From contig NZ_CP088020.1 in NCBI RefSeq assembly GCF_021049245.1, positions 2,114,001-2,178,000 on the forward strand: a stretch of 64,000 nucleotides of DNA. Reading direction: 5' to 3'. The translations under genes were made by a program, and so were the position numbers. Each line of letters begins with the position of its first letter. Within the stretch, counting starts at the first letter, position 1. Under the pieces are notes generated by a model that searched no databases, was not told the origin of the DNA, and saw nothing but the letters and a program-made list of their open reading frames with translations. Origin of the DNA: Radiobacillus kanasensis. GTDB lineage: Bacteria > Bacillota > Bacilli > Bacillales > Amphibacillaceae. Positions 34,969-44,751 of this stretch are shown in pieces.

Positions 34969-35973
34969 TTATTTACCAGCTAAAGATTTGATTTCATCAA
35001 GCTGAGATTGATATTTATCTTCTGGAAGTGCTACATATCCCACTTCTTCAGCAGCAGATGCTGCGTTCTCAAGTGTGTATGTTACGAAATCATAAACTTG
35101 AGGTTTTTCTTTCAAAGAAGCAACATTTACATAAGTGAACAATGGACGAGAAAGTGGTGTGTATGTTCCATCTTGAACAGTTTCTGCAGTTGGTTTAACT
35201 GGATTACCATCTCCACTGTCAATACCAAGAACTTTTAATTTATCTTCGTTCGCAATATAGTAAGCATAACCAAAGTAGCCAATTGCGTATGGATCACTTT
35301 CAATTCCAGTTACAAGTGTGTTGTCATCCTCAGAAAGAGTAACGTTGTCTCCCTCTTTCATAGGATTTTCTTCTAGGATTACTTCGTTAAAGTAATCAAA
35401 CGTACCAGAATCATGACCTGGGCTATAGATATTGATGGTTTCCTCTGGCCATTCTGGGTTAATGTCAGACCATTTTGTTGATTCGTTATCCGCTAAGAAA
35501 ATCTCTTTCAACTGATCAACCGTGATGTTTTCAATAAAGTCGTTCTCTTTACTTACCACTACAGAAAGTCCATCTTTAGCAACTTCTAATTCTTTTAGCT
35601 CAATACTATTTTCTTCTGCAATAGCTATTTCTTCTTCTTTAATTGGTCGAGATGCATTACTTAGGTCAATTTCACCAACTGTAGATTTTTTAAATCCACC
35701 ACCAGAACCTGACGAGTTAAGTGTAATCTCAACGTTTGGTTTTTCTTGGTTGTATTGATAAGTTAAGCCTTCCATGATTGGAAATACTGTGGAAGATCCA
35801 TCAATTGCGACTGAACCAGATAGTTCCTCTGAAGCTTCAGCAGAGTTTTCCTCTTCTGTGTTTCCTTCTGAGTTAGTTTCGCCTTCTTCTTCTGCTCCGC
35901 TTCCACAAGCTGCAAGTAAACCAACTGTGAATAAAAGCAGTGCAAACATTGCTAATAGTTTAGACTTCTTCAT
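34969..35973 (-). CDS. pstS: Phosphate-binding lipoprotein PstS
   Basis: This 334-residue substrate-binding lipoprotein has the signal peptide MKKSKLLAMFALLLFTVGLLAAC with a lipobox at LLAAC, then a Glu-rich linker of about 25 residues. The phosphate-binding fold follows, with VAIDGSSTVFP, NSSGSGGGF, the SPGHDSGTFDYF loop and VGYVALPEDKY. It delivers phosphate to PstCA. It is the first gene of the operon, preceded by a Pho box. The start follows AGGGGGAAAACAGACATT. Confidence 0.96.
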   Translation of the reverse strand: MKKSKLLAMFALLLFTVGLLAACGSGAEEEGETNSEGNTEEENSAEASEELSGSVAIDGSSTVFPIMEGLTYQYNQEKPNVEITLNSSGSGGGFKKSTVGEIDLSNASRPIKEEEIAIAEENSIELKELEVAKDGLSVVVSKENDFIENITVDQLKEIFLADNESTKWSDINPEWPEETINIYSPGHDSGTFDYFNEVILEENPMKEGDNVTLSEDDNTLVTGIESDPYAIGYFGYAYYIANEDKLKVLGIDSGDGNPVKPTAETVQDGTYTPLSRPLFTYVNVASLKEKPQVYDFVTYTLENAASAAEEVGYVALPEDKYQSQLDEIKSLAGK

Positions 35974-36041
35974 AATGTCTGTTTTCCCCCTACATAATAG
36001 TTTTCAAATTTGGGCTTGGCTATCTCAACCACAATTACATC

Positions 36042-36092
36042 TTAACGAGTTAGTGTTAAGAAAGAATTAATTGAATGTAAAGAAAGTGTAAA
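36042..36092 (-). promoter_or_regulatory. Pho box and promoter of the pst operon
   Basis: Four hexamers at exact 11-bp spacing read on the minus strand: TTTACA (36092-36087), TTTACA (81-76), TTAATT (70-65), TTAACA (59-54). This matches the PhoP consensus TT(A/C/T)A(C/T)A repeats. TAAGAT just downstream can serve as the -10. Phosphate starvation control through PhoPR is therefore very likely. Confidence 0.88.
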
Positions 36093-36136
36093 TTCACGTA
36101 GAAATTTGTATGAATTTTTTTATATTTGAAAACACA

Positions 36137-36173
36137 AAAAAACTGACTATCCGCAATGGATAGTCAGTTTTTT
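36137..36173. terminator. Terminator after pbpA
   Basis: AAAACTGACTATCC and GGATAGTCAGTTTT form a 14-bp stem around GCAAT with A/T tracts on both sides. Confidence 0.88.
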
Positions 36174-36180
36174 ACTAACT

Positions 36181-38316
36181 TTATTCTTCTTTATTCTTTT
36201 CATTAGAGCCCTGATTCTTTTCTTTATCTTTAAGATTCATATCTACACCGTTTTGCTGTCTTTCTTTCTTTAAATTGAAATAGGCGTCCATTATTCCTCT
36301 TCCGATGGTATGATTAACGGAATATTTACTGTTATAGGTTCCTGTATGCGGAACTACTACCGCAAACGCAACTTCTGGATCATCGTACGGTGCATACCCA
36401 ACTAATGTTAGGTTTTCGGTTTCTGTAATCAACTTTCCATCTTCGTAAATTGCGTTTTCCGCAGTACCGGTTTTACCCGCAGGCTTATATGGTGCACCGG
36501 CCCAGATTGTATTATTCGCTGTACCTTGGGATCCGTGGAATACATTTATAAACCCTTGCTGAACCCGTTCTATATATTGATCATCCATCTCAATCTTGTT
36601 TAAAACATCTGTATTGAAGTTCTTTACAACCGGACCTAATTGATCGTCTAGAGAAGGCTGTCTTATTTCACTTACTAGCCTTGGACGAATCCGATAGCCG
36701 TCATTCGCAATGGTCGAAACATATTGCGCCAATTGTAACGTCGTAAATGTATCATATTGTCCGATCGCAAAGTCCAACAGATTACCGGCCTGAGGATTTT
36801 GCCCTTTATAACCGTTCGCTTCATAAGGTAAGTCAATTCCTGTTTCTACTCCAAGACCGAACTGGCTGAAGTAGTTGCGGAAATCTTGAAATGCGTGCGT
36901 ATTCGTAACATTTAACGAATCATTTCGTTGGTAGTTATAGTCGCCAAGCATTCTCATGGCAATAAAGAACATATATACGTTAGATGAACGTTCGAGTGCT
37001 TTTAAATCATTTACCGGTCCAAGAGTCTTGTAGGATCTTTTTTCAGGGGTACCAGCAATTTTAATTGACCTATCATTAAATGTTGTCCCCATATCAATAA
37101 GACCTGCATCTAATCCAGCTAAGACGGAAGCTCCCTTCACAGTAGATCCCGGTCGATGCTGATCATAAACAACACGGAAAGATTCGTCCACAATTTCGTT
37201 CTCTTCTGAATCATAGTGTTGGCCGGATAAGGCTAGCACCTCTCCTGTTTGCGGATCTAACATAGCCACTAAAGCATCTTCTACGTATCTGTTTTGCCCA
37301 GAATCACTACGAATCGCTTTTAATTCTTTTTTTACTATTTCATCTACTCGCTTTTGCAACTCCATATCAATCGTTAGAACGAGATCATTTCCTCGTTGTC
37401 CTTCTACCACAACCTCAGAATTAACAACTTCCCCGTCTTTATTAGTCGTGTAAAGAACTTGTTCCTTCGTTCCTCTTAATACACTTTCATACTCTTGTTC
37501 GAGACCACTTGTCCCAACACGATCATTTCGACTATAGCCATTGGACAAATAGTAGTCTTCATTTTCACTAGGAATTCCTTCATCTGAATCGGTAATACTT
37601 CCGATGTAATTCGCAAAGGTTTGCCCAAAGATCGGTTTTCTTTCCCAGTCAATAGATGCGTCAATGCCTGATAACTGATTTAAATGCTCGGCCACTACCG
37701 CATACTCTTCTTGGGTTACTCCCTCGTTTTTTACGATGTGTGGTGTCAATTCCGTTGCTTCATCCAATTCACGTTTAATCGCAATAACCTCAATGACTTG
37801 TTTGTTCCAGTCAATTGTAGCAAGATCTTCTTCTGTTATGTGATCAAGCAACGCTTGGTATTGATCCGATGGTTCCATTTCTTTTTCTTTTTTCGTAAGT
37901 CGATCTGCTACTGTTTCTGCATTTTCTCCTTGCAAGTACCAATATTCCTTTTTATCACGTTCTCTAAGCTCATCATATGGATACTCCAAGTCTATATACT
38001 GGGATAGTTTCTCTGCCAAATCCAACTTTTTCTCAGCAGAAGCCCCGTTCTTTGGTGCTGTGTACGTAATAGAACGAACAGGTTCATTGTCTAATACTAA
38101 TCGACCAAATCGATCATACATCTTCCCTCTTGGAACCTGGCTTTTACTCGTATCCTTCACCGTTCGATTTATTTTCTCTTGTGCTTCTTCTCCATTTAAT
38201 ATTTGAACAACTCCGAGTTGTAATATTAATAATGAAAACAAAAGAAACACAAAAACAAATAATATATTTAAACGAAAGGGAAGCGGGGAACGCTTTTTCT
38301 TCTTTTCATTGACCAT
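36181..38316 (-). CDS. pbpA: Class B penicillin-binding protein 2 (PbpA type)
   Basis: This 711-residue peptidoglycan transpeptidase is involved in rod-shape synthesis. It has an N-terminal membrane anchor (about 16-40), the non-catalytic dimerisation domain with SQVPRGKMYDRFG, and a transpeptidase domain with the active-site motif STVK (391-394), SSN (444-446) and KTGT (615-618). The C-terminus is hydrophilic and Lys/Glu/Asn-rich. It lies next to the pst genes, as pbpA does in B. subtilis. The start lies at 38316, preceded by GGAGAGGAAGC. Confidence 0.93.
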   Translation of the reverse strand: MVNEKKKKRSPLPFRLNILFVFVFLLFSLLILQLGVVQILNGEEAQEKINRTVKDTSKSQVPRGKMYDRFGRLVLDNEPVRSITYTAPKNGASAEKKLDLAEKLSQYIDLEYPYDELRERDKKEYWYLQGENAETVADRLTKKEKEMEPSDQYQALLDHITEEDLATIDWNKQVIEVIAIKRELDEATELTPHIVKNEGVTQEEYAVVAEHLNQLSGIDASIDWERKPIFGQTFANYIGSITDSDEGIPSENEDYYLSNGYSRNDRVGTSGLEQEYESVLRGTKEQVLYTTNKDGEVVNSEVVVEGQRGNDLVLTIDMELQKRVDEIVKKELKAIRSDSGQNRYVEDALVAMLDPQTGEVLALSGQHYDSEENEIVDESFRVVYDQHRPGSTVKGASVLAGLDAGLIDMGTTFNDRSIKIAGTPEKRSYKTLGPVNDLKALERSSNVYMFFIAMRMLGDYNYQRNDSLNVTNTHAFQDFRNYFSQFGLGVETGIDLPYEANGYKGQNPQAGNLLDFAIGQYDTFTTLQLAQYVSTIANDGYRIRPRLVSEIRQPSLDDQLGPVVKNFNTDVLNKIEMDDQYIERVQQGFINVFHGSQGTANNTIWAGAPYKPAGKTGTAENAIYEDGKLITETENLTLVGYAPYDDPEVAFAVVVPHTGTYNSKYSVNHTIGRGIMDAYFNLKKERQQNGVDMNLKDKEKNQGSNEKNKEE

Positions 38317-38387
38317 ATAGCTTCCTCTCCTTTTCTCCTCTTCATACCTCCTTCATTATAACACTTGAATAAACTTCCTTCTATCCT

Positions 38388-39662
38388 TTATCGATTTTCT
38401 TCTTCCGCTAATTCTTGTTTAACCGAATGTTGTTGTTCCGCAAAAACATCGGTTACCGTCACGTCTTTTATAAAAAAGTAAATGGCAAAATGTCCGGCTC
38501 CTAATGTTAGAAATAAAAAAGGAATCGCTCTTTCTGGCTCAAATATTGTAATCGCCGCTATAAATATAATAATAGAAGAAACACGCCCAATATTGGTGAA
38601 CAATTCCCGTACAACAATATATTCGATTCTCATTTCTGCAGCTTTCCACCCTTTCCCAATCACGTCAAAAGTCATCGACATGTAAGGGACAAATAAAGTT
38701 GGATACCCGATACCAATGATCGCTCCATAAATAAGAAGTGTCGTATAACTTGTCTCTAGTAGGATAAGAAAAATCGCTAAGTATAAGGTTAATCCACCTA
38801 CAAAGACCGCCCATTTTCGCATGTGTGGTTTAATAATTCTCGTAGCTACATAGTAGAAAATAAAAGAAACACCTGAAAACACTAAATTGAATGTTCCTAA
38901 TGCAAGTTCGCTTTGCGTTGCGATAAATACCCAAATTGAAATAACAAAAACGAACATCCCTTCACGAAGCCCTTGGCTTAAATTTGCATGTAAAATGTGT
39001 TTCCAATCTTTGTTATGTTTACGTTCCTGAAGGATTCTCCTTAATTGAAATTTCCCTTCTGCTGATCTTCTTTTCATAAACATGGTACAGATTACAGCAA
39101 GGATAAACATGACGAAAGAGATGGAAAAGATGATGGTATAGCCTTGAAAATTATTAAATCTTGAAATAATATAACCTGCTAAAACAGGTCCAACTGCTCC
39201 GCCAAGAGATTGAAGGATTCCTTGAAAACCGTTAAAGAAATCCCTTGTCTCTGGTTCTGTTACTTCAAATATTAATACATTAAAGGCAAGCCAGTAGAAA
39301 CCGGACCCAAGTCCCAGTAAAGCACCTAGCAGCATATTAAACGTTGCTGCATTTTCTCCTACTAATAGGACTGTTAAAAAAAACAGGGATAAAAATGATA
39401 CCCCTAGTCGTAATACGATGACTCGATCTATTTTTTTAGCGAATCTTCCTGCTACAATAAAGGTTAGTGGTTGTAATACATAAACAGCTAAGTTATATAA
39501 CGCAATATCTACATATTGCCCGGATTGTTTCCATAAGTATATATTAACGAACGTATTGGATAGGAAAATACCTAGTGCGTATAATCCACCAATCGTGAGT
39601 AGTAACTTTAAATCTTTGTCGATTTGAACGTCTTTAGGTAATGCTCTTTGATGTAGGTTCAT
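38388..39662 (-). CDS. yqgE: MFS transporter, YqgE-like
   Basis: This 424-residue major facilitator protein has about twelve helices and a central cytoplasmic loop rich in Lys and Arg (about 193-220). There is no drug-pump motif that would fix the substrate. It lies upstream of pbpA, as yqgE does in B. subtilis. The start follows AAAGGAGACTGGAGAC. The substrate is unknown. Confidence 0.82.
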   Translation of the reverse strand: MNLHQRALPKDVQIDKDLKLLLTIGGLYALGIFLSNTFVNIYLWKQSGQYVDIALYNLAVYVLQPLTFIVAGRFAKKIDRVIVLRLGVSFLSLFFLTVLLVGENAATFNMLLGALLGLGSGFYWLAFNVLIFEVTEPETRDFFNGFQGILQSLGGAVGPVLAGYIISRFNNFQGYTIIFSISFVMFILAVICTMFMKRRSAEGKFQLRRILQERKHNKDWKHILHANLSQGLREGMFVFVISIWVFIATQSELALGTFNLVFSGVSFIFYYVATRIIKPHMRKWAVFVGGLTLYLAIFLILLETSYTTLLIYGAIIGIGYPTLFVPYMSMTFDVIGKGWKAAEMRIEYIVVRELFTNIGRVSSIIIFIAAITIFEPERAIPFLFLTLGAGHFAIYFFIKDVTVTDVFAEQQHSVKQELAEEENR

Positions 39663-39837
39663 GTCTCCAGTCTCCTTTTTGTATCTAACCTATAGTCTTT
39701 TCAAAAAGGGGACATATATTCAATAGGAAGCAAAACCACGCACTTTCAGATAAGAAAACTTCGTGAAGCTAAATTTCTAAGCTTTGGTTCATTTATTCTC
39801 TTTTTTAAGAATTCAATATCTTTTCTTTCCATACAAA

Positions 39838-39872
39838 AAACTCCTAATGGCCAAATTACCATTAGGAGTTCT
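39838..39872 (-). terminator. Terminator after sodA
   Basis: AACTCCTAATGG and CCATTAGGAGTT form a perfect 12-bp stem. The minus strand continues with TTTTTTG. Confidence 0.9.
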
Positions 39873-39883
39873 TTTCTCATTGA

Positions 39884-40495
39884 TTATTTTGCTGCGCTAT
39901 AAAGTTCATTCACTTTATCCCAGTTTACTACGTTCCAGAAAGCTGCAATGTAGTCAGGGCGTTTGTTTTGGTATTTTAGATAGTAAGCATGCTCCCATAC
40001 ATCTAGACCAAGAATTGGAGATTTACCTTCCATTACTGGAGTGTCTTGGTTAGGAGTGCTTGTAACTTCAAGCTCACCGTTATTTACTACAAGCCATGCC
40101 CAACCAGAACCGAAACGGCCAGCACCTGCATTCGCAAACTCTTCTTTAAAAGCATCGAAGCTTCCAAATTTTTTGGAAATAGCATCTGCTACATCACCAG
40201 TTGGTTCTCCTCCACCATTTGAGGAAAGAAGCGTCCAGAAAAGACTGTGGTTTGCATGTCCGCCACCATTGTTACGGACAGCTGTACGAACGCTTTCAGG
40301 TAAGCTGTTTAAATCTGATAGCAACTCATCTAGAGATTTGTTTTGAAGATCTTCATGACCTTCTAATGCACCGTTTAATTTTGTTACGTACGTATTGTGG
40401 TGCTTCGTATGGTGAATATTCATTGTTTCCTTATCAATGTGTGGTTCTAACGCATCGTATGCATAAGGTAATTCAGGTAATTCAAACTTTGCCAT
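39884..40495 (-). CDS. sodA: Superoxide dismutase (Mn/Fe)
   Basis: This 203-residue enzyme has the metal ligands in [13 protein letters not shown], in NHSLFW and in the signature [18 protein letters not shown]-like and QDTPVM segments favour manganese. It disproportionates superoxide in the cytoplasm. The ATG at 40495 follows AAGGAGGAAAATTTTTC; an upstream frame from 40564 has no binding site. Confidence 0.96.
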   Translation of the reverse strand: MAKFELPELPYAYDALEPHIDKETMNIHHTKHHNTYVTKLNGALEGHEDLQNKSLDELLSDLNSLPESVRTAVRNNGGGHANHSLFWTLLSSNGGGEPTGDVADAISKKFGSFDAFKEEFANAGAGRFGSGWAWLVVNNGELEVTSTPNQDTPVMEGKSPILGLDVWEHAYYLKYQNKRPDYIAAFWNVVNWDKVNELYSAAK

Positions 40496-40622
40496 GAAAA
40501 ATTTTCCTCCTTCTAATTTATGTACGAAAAACACCCTTTTGGGACGTTTTTCCTTTTCATTCAAAGATTATCAAATCCATACCCATCTTGCAACCGTTTT
40601 GCTTATATGTCTAAGAACAAAG

Positions 40623-40653
40623 AAAAAACAAGTACATGTTGTACTTGTTTTTG
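40623..40653 (-). terminator. Terminator of the tRNA cluster
   Basis: AAAAACAAGTACA and TGTACTTGTTTTT form a 13-bp stem just after tRNA-Phe on the minus strand. Confidence 0.88.
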
Positions 40654-40657
40654 AAAG

Positions 40658-40730
<73 letters not shown>

Positions 40731-40924
40731 GTGATTAGTATTAAGTTTTTATTTTGTTTTCGCACAATACTAGGATTTCGATCTCAAAGGTGAGAACCCT
40801 ATATCTACTAGTTCTTTTCACTATGATTCATGTTTTTCGGGGTTACTCGTAGTTCATTCGGTATCGTTAAACTTTAACCATATTATGTAAACATATTTGA
40901 AATCCATATTCCAAATATATATGG

Positions 40925-41014
40925 CGGAGGAGGAGGGATTCGAACCCCCGCGGGCCGTGAAGCCCCTGTCGGTTTTCAAGACCGATCCCTTCAGCCGGAC
41001 TTGGGTACTCCTCC
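40925..41014 (-). tRNA. tRNA-Ser (UGA)
   Basis: A 90-nt tRNA with the long variable arm expected for Ser, anticodon loop CTTGAAAA with TGA, and acceptor GGAGGAG/CTCCTCC. It lies in the cluster between tRNA-Ile and tRNA-Phe, with about 190 bp of spacer before tRNA-Phe. Confidence 0.95.
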
Positions 41015-41031
41015 GAATGCTAGAACTATGG

Positions 41032-41105
41032 TGGACCCTGCAGGACTCGAACCTGCGACCGATCGGTTATGAGCCGATAGCTCTAACCAACTGAGCTAAG
41101 GGTCC
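41032..41105 (-). tRNA. tRNA-Ile (CAU, lysidine type)
   Basis: It starts GGACCCTTAGCTCAGTTGG, has anticodon loop CTCATAAC and ends GGGTCCA. The body matches the minor isoleucine tRNA whose CAU anticodon is modified to lysidine by TilS, not elongator Met, which is the separate CAU gene at 41203. Confidence 0.85.
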
Positions 41106-41121
41106 TTCTTTAGGTTATTAA

Positions 41122-41198
41122 TGGGGCGACCGGTGGGAATTGAACCCACGTATGCCGGAACCACAATCCGGTGCGTTAACCACTTCGCCACGATCGCC
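41122..41198 (-). tRNA. tRNA-His (GUG)
   Basis: Anticodon loop ATTGTGGT with GTG. The extra 5' G (G-1) typical of tRNA-His is encoded and pairs with C73. CCA is encoded at the 3' end. Confidence 0.95.
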
Positions 41199-41202
41199 AT
41201 GG

Positions 41203-41276
41203 TAGCGGCGGAGGGAATCGAACCCACGACCTCACGGGTATGAACCGTACGCTCTAGCCAGCTGAGCTACGCCGCC
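41203..41276 (-). tRNA. tRNA-Met (CAU, elongator)
   Basis: GGCGGCGTAGCTCAGCTGG start, anticodon loop GTTCATAC, acceptor end CGCCGCTA. The G1-U72-type closure and D-arm fit Bacillus elongator Met. The initiator would lack the first base pair and have GGG/CCC in the anticodon stem. Confidence 0.9.
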
Positions 41277-41277
41277 A

Positions 41278-41352
41278 TGGCTCCACAGGTAGGATTCGAA
41301 CCTACGACCGATCGGTTAACAGCCGATTGCTCTACCACTGAGCTACTGTGGA
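41278..41352 (-). tRNA. tRNA-Asn (GUU)
   Basis: TCCACAGTAGCTCAGTGG start, anticodon loop CTGTTAAC with GTT, acceptor end CTGTGGAG followed by an encoded CCA. It is the first tRNA of the cluster on the minus strand. Confidence 0.95.
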
Positions 41353-41560
41353 AAAATATTTTAATTTAAGTCACTTACACTAGATTGTCCAAAACTCATT
41401 CTTATTAAGCGACGAATTATAATTTATCACATTAAACAATTGAAGTCAATAACTTTTTTGGAATTCATTAAAATAGGCAACAAAAATAATATAGCACGTC
41501 AGCATTCTTCATTCAAGATATTTTTTACATATTCTTCACATATTTTGTCGATATAAAAAA

Positions 41561-41588
41561 GTTAGGGGGAATAACTCCCCCTATTTTA
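41561..41588 (-). terminator. Terminator overlapping the Na/Pi cotransporter stop
   Basis: TAGGGGG and CCCCCTA form a stem around AGTTATT, with TTTTT-like tract after it on the minus strand. It starts at the stop codon of the upstream gene. Confidence 0.7.
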
Positions 41589-43220
41589 TAAGTGGTCTTC
41601 CCCAAGAACTTCCTCTGCAATGTTAACAGCATGGTCACCTATTCGCTCCAAGTTACTGATTATATCCACAAACACAATTCCTGCAGGTCCAGTACATAGT
41701 CCTTCATTTAGTCTAATAATATGTTTTTTACGGTACACTCTTTCCATTTGGTCAATTTTATCCTCTTTTTGGACAACAGCTAATGCCGCTTCCCGATCCA
41801 TGCGACCAAGGGCTCCAACTGCTTGTTTTACCGTAATAAGCGTAAGGTCAAACATATCATTCAAGTCTTGTTGTGCTTGTTCTGTTAGTACCACTTTATT
41901 GGAAATTTTATAGTCTATGAGCTCGACGATATTTTCAAAATGATCTCCAATACGTTCAATATCTCTTACAGAGTCCATTAGGGTCGAATGTTTATGACTA
42001 TCCGCTTCAGATAAAGAAGCACTAGATAACTCCACTAAGTAGTTCGTAATTTCTCGATCTAAATTATTTAATGCACCTTCTATTTGAAGAGCCATATCTG
42101 AATGTTTCTGAATGTGGTTATTCAAATAAAGCCCTGCTTCTTCAAGTCCCTTATACGCATAGTCCCCCATACGAATTATTTCTTCTTTCGCTTGATCCAA
42201 AGCGACAGATGGAGACTGATGTAAGAAAATAGGATCTAAGTGCTTCGGTTTATACTCTACTACGACATCTTCACCTGGAATTAATTTCGTTACAATTAAA
42301 GCTAGCAAACCAATAAATGGGAATTGAATAATCGTATTGGTTAAGTTAAAGCCTCCATGTGCAAAAGCAATCGTCATCTCAGGGTTTAAATTGAATTGGT
42401 CTCGTAAGAATTCAACCACATTCTCATATACACCTAAGAAAATCAAAAACACCGTGGTCCCAATCAAATTAAATAGGACGTGAGTATAAGCTGCACGTTT
42501 TGCTGCAATACTCGCACCAATTGAAGCTAGAACTGCTGTTATCGTTGTTCCAATATTATCTCCGAACAAAACGGGCAAAGCAGCATCAAGCGTCATGGCA
42601 CCTTGATCGAACAACCCTTGTAAGACACCAATAGTTGCACTAGAGCTTTGTACAATCACCGTAAATAGTGTACCTACCACGACACCAAGGAATGGGTTGT
42701 CACTCATATTCAATGTTAACTCTTGAAAAGCTTGGACTTCTCGGAGTGGCTTCATTCCAGCACTCATTAACTCTAAACCGAAAAATAAAGAACCGAAGCC
42801 AAAAATGGATTGACCAATGTTGGTAATTTTGTTGTTTTTAAAGAAGAAAATCATAAACGCACCAACAGCAAGTATTGGCAATGCATATGCCCCTAAGTCA
42901 ATTCCAATAATGAACGCTGTTACCGTTGTTCCGATATTGGCACCCATAATAACCCCTATTGCTTGTCTTAAGGTCATAAAACCAGCATTTACTAATCCGA
43001 CAGTCAATACGGTCGTTCCAGAACTACTTTGAATAAGTATGGTAACAATGATACCAGCCAAGACACCCATAAAAGGGTTGCTCGTAAACTTGTCCAAAAT
43101 ATCTCTTAACCGATCCCCAGCGGACTTCTGAAGACCTTCTCCCATGAACTTAATACCAAGTAAGAAAATCCCTAATCCACCTATAAATTCAAATATGAGT
43201 TCTTGAATGTTTATTTCCAA
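41586..43220 (-). CDS. Na/Pi cotransporter family protein with PhoU-like tail
   Basis: This 544-residue protein has two Na/Pi-cotransporter (NptA) repeats. Each has a QSSS motif (LIQSSSGTTVL and IVQSSSATIGV), spread over about eight to nine helices to residue 320. A cytoplasmic PhoU-like domain follows (about 345-540), with RIGDHFENI and RIGDHAVNIAEE motifs. It probably moves phosphate with sodium. It is encoded alone, about 5.6 kb from pst, without a visible Pho box. The start follows GAAGGGATGTTAATC. Confidence 0.9.
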   Translation of the reverse strand: MEINIQELIFEFIGGLGIFLLGIKFMGEGLQKSAGDRLRDILDKFTSNPFMGVLAGIIVTILIQSSSGTTVLTVGLVNAGFMTLRQAIGVIMGANIGTTVTAFIIGIDLGAYALPILAVGAFMIFFFKNNKITNIGQSIFGFGSLFFGLELMSAGMKPLREVQAFQELTLNMSDNPFLGVVVGTLFTVIVQSSSATIGVLQGLFDQGAMTLDAALPVLFGDNIGTTITAVLASIGASIAAKRAAYTHVLFNLIGTTVFLIFLGVYENVVEFLRDQFNLNPEMTIAFAHGGFNLTNTIIQFPFIGLLALIVTKLIPGEDVVVEYKPKHLDPIFLHQSPSVALDQAKEEIIRMGDYAYKGLEEAGLYLNNHIQKHSDMALQIEGALNNLDREITNYLVELSSASLSEADSHKHSTLMDSVRDIERIGDHFENIVELIDYKISNKVVLTEQAQQDLNDMFDLTLITVKQAVGALGRMDREAALAVVQKEDKIDQMERVYRKKHIIRLNEGLCTGPAGIVFVDIISNLERIGDHAVNIAEEVLGEDHL

Positions 43221-43285
43221 TGATTAACATCCCTTCTTACATTCTTTGTCCTAGACACTCCTACTATTATTAATGAAATATGAAG

Positions 43286-43495
43286 TTATTGTAAAGGAAA
43301 ATCGATGAAATTTACACTAAATTTACAAAACTCATTATATATTGTCGAATTATCATAATCGTCGTTTTTTACATTAAAAAATGATTGGTGCCTTCCATGT
43401 GGTTCAGCTTCCCCATCTTTCCTAATGGGTATCTTTCCTGTACTAATTCCCATTACTGGCCCGAACATTATCTTAGTATTATTAGAACCCGTCAT
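43286..43495 (-). CDS. Doubtful small hypothetical protein
   Basis: A 69-residue frame starting MTGSNNTKIMFGPVMGISTG, rich in Asn and Lys, lies in the 404-bp gap between the Na/Pi transporter and the NfeD gene. Its start has a passable binding site, AGGGGATAGAA. I recognise no family, and plus-strand frames overlap it. It may be a real small gene or chance. Confidence 0.3.
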   Translation of the reverse strand: MTGSNNTKIMFGPVMGISTGKIPIRKDGEAEPHGRHQSFFNVKNDDYDNSTIYNEFCKFSVNFIDFPLQ

Positions 43496-43596
43496 TTCTA
43501 TCCCCTATCTCGGATGGTTGTATTTTTTTCATACTTGCTTATTGAAAAGGGGCCAATTCATTTCCTTTCCACAACCAAAAAGACAGATAATAAATA

Positions 43597-43627
43597 AACG
43601 AGAGGAAGGCTCCTTCCTCTCGTTTTA
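43597..43627 (-). terminator. Terminator overlapping the nfeD stop codon
   Basis: AAACGAGAGGAAGG and CCTTCCTCTCGTTT form a 14-bp stem. The stop codon of the NfeD gene lies at its base. Confidence 0.85.
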
Positions 43628-44263
43628 ATCTTCCGTATTTAATTCCGTTACAAGTATTCTCGTCCCATCAACTTGCGCAATCCTTACCGATGTTCCTTTT
43701 TCTATCCATTTTCCATTGGATATCGCGCTATATTCCTGTTCCCCTATACGAATAGTACCGACTGGTCGCATGTCTGTCACCGTAACAGCTGTTTCATTTA
43801 ATAATGATTCATAACTACTATTAATCGAGTTATACCCTTCTTCCTTTGTCAAACGATCTAACAAGGCCATTTTCGTCCACATATCTCTTCGCTTATATAC
43901 TTTTAAAAATAAAAATGAACTCAAACCACCAATGATGACACCAAGGATTGCATAGAATCCGGCCGTCCAATTAGGAGCTGTTAAACCAACCGAAATCAGC
44001 ATGGCAACCGTTCCAATTGTTGATAAAGTTCCATCATTTAGTAACTTTCCATCAATAATGATAAGTAACAATCCGACAAAATAAATCGTAATCATAAGGA
44101 AAAACGTTCCTGGTTCTAAATAGGATAAAAAATAAACCGATATAAACGCAATACCAAGAAGTCCAAATACCCCTTTGCGATTTACTAAAAGTTCACCAAA
44201 AAGAAACAACGTTCCTAATCCAGTGATAACGAACGTAATCCAATCCAAATCCAGTAATTCCAT
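43625..44263 (-). CDS. NfeD family membrane protein
   Basis: This 212-residue protein has about five hydrophobic segments in the first 125 residues and a C-terminal OB-fold NfeD domain (about 140-212) with VGTIRIGEQEYSAIS and GTSVRIAQVDGTRILV. NfeD proteins pair with flotillin-like or SPFH proteins and affect membrane microdomains. No SPFH gene is next to it in this window, unlike yqeZ-floA. The start at 44263 follows GAGGAGAGGTTGTT. Confidence 0.85.
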   Translation of the reverse strand: MELLDLDWITFVITGLGTLFLFGELLVNRKGVFGLLGIAFISVYFLSYLEPGTFFLMITIYFVGLLLIIIDGKLLNDGTLSTIGTVAMLISVGLTAPNWTAGFYAILGVIIGGLSSFLFLKVYKRRDMWTKMALLDRLTKEEGYNSINSSYESLLNETAVTVTDMRPVGTIRIGEQEYSAISNGKWIEKGTSVRIAQVDGTRILVTELNTED

Positions 44264-44379
44264 AACAACCTCTCCTCTATTTTCTATATGGTAGTATACG
44301 AATGAAAAAACAAGAAGTTTCAAAGCAGGATTTTCATTTTTTAAAAGGAATACATAAATAGTCAGGAGGAACATCCCGT

Positions 44380-44751
44380 ATGGAACTTTTAAAAAAACTT
44401 GCGCTTACTGCCCTTATTATATTGTTCCTAATAAGTATTATGAAAGACTTAACAGAAGGCGTAGTATTTACCGATAATCAGGCTACTGTTGCGGATCAAA
44501 TAGAAGAAAAAAAACAAGAGGAATCCCCTTCTAAAAAGGAAAAAGCTAACCCGCAAAAATTGAAAGCAGTCGAAAGAAAAGTGGAGCCTGGGGATACAGT
44601 ACTGTCTATTGTAGAGGAAATAAATCAGTTAAATGAAGGAATCTCTATTCAAAAAATCCAAGACGATTTTAAAATTTTAAATCCTGGTTCAGACCCAAAT
44701 AACATTCAAGTTGACACCTCATATCTCTTCCCTATCTATGACCAGGAGTAA
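44380..44751 (+). CDS. yqfZ: LysM-like membrane-anchored protein YqfZ
   Basis: This 123-residue protein has one N-terminal helix (about 5-22), a Lys/Glu-rich linker and a C-terminal LysM-like region with VEPGDTVLSIVEEIN and ILNPGSDPNNIQ. It lies directly upstream of ispG, as yqfZ does in B. subtilis. The start follows GTCAGGAGGAACATCCCGT. Its function is unknown. Confidence 0.82.
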   Translation: MELLKKLALTALIILFLISIMKDLTEGVVFTDNQATVADQIEEKKQEESPSKKEKANPQKLKAVERKVEPGDTVLSIVEEINQLNEGISIQKIQDDFKILNPGSDPNNIQVDTSYLFPIYDQE

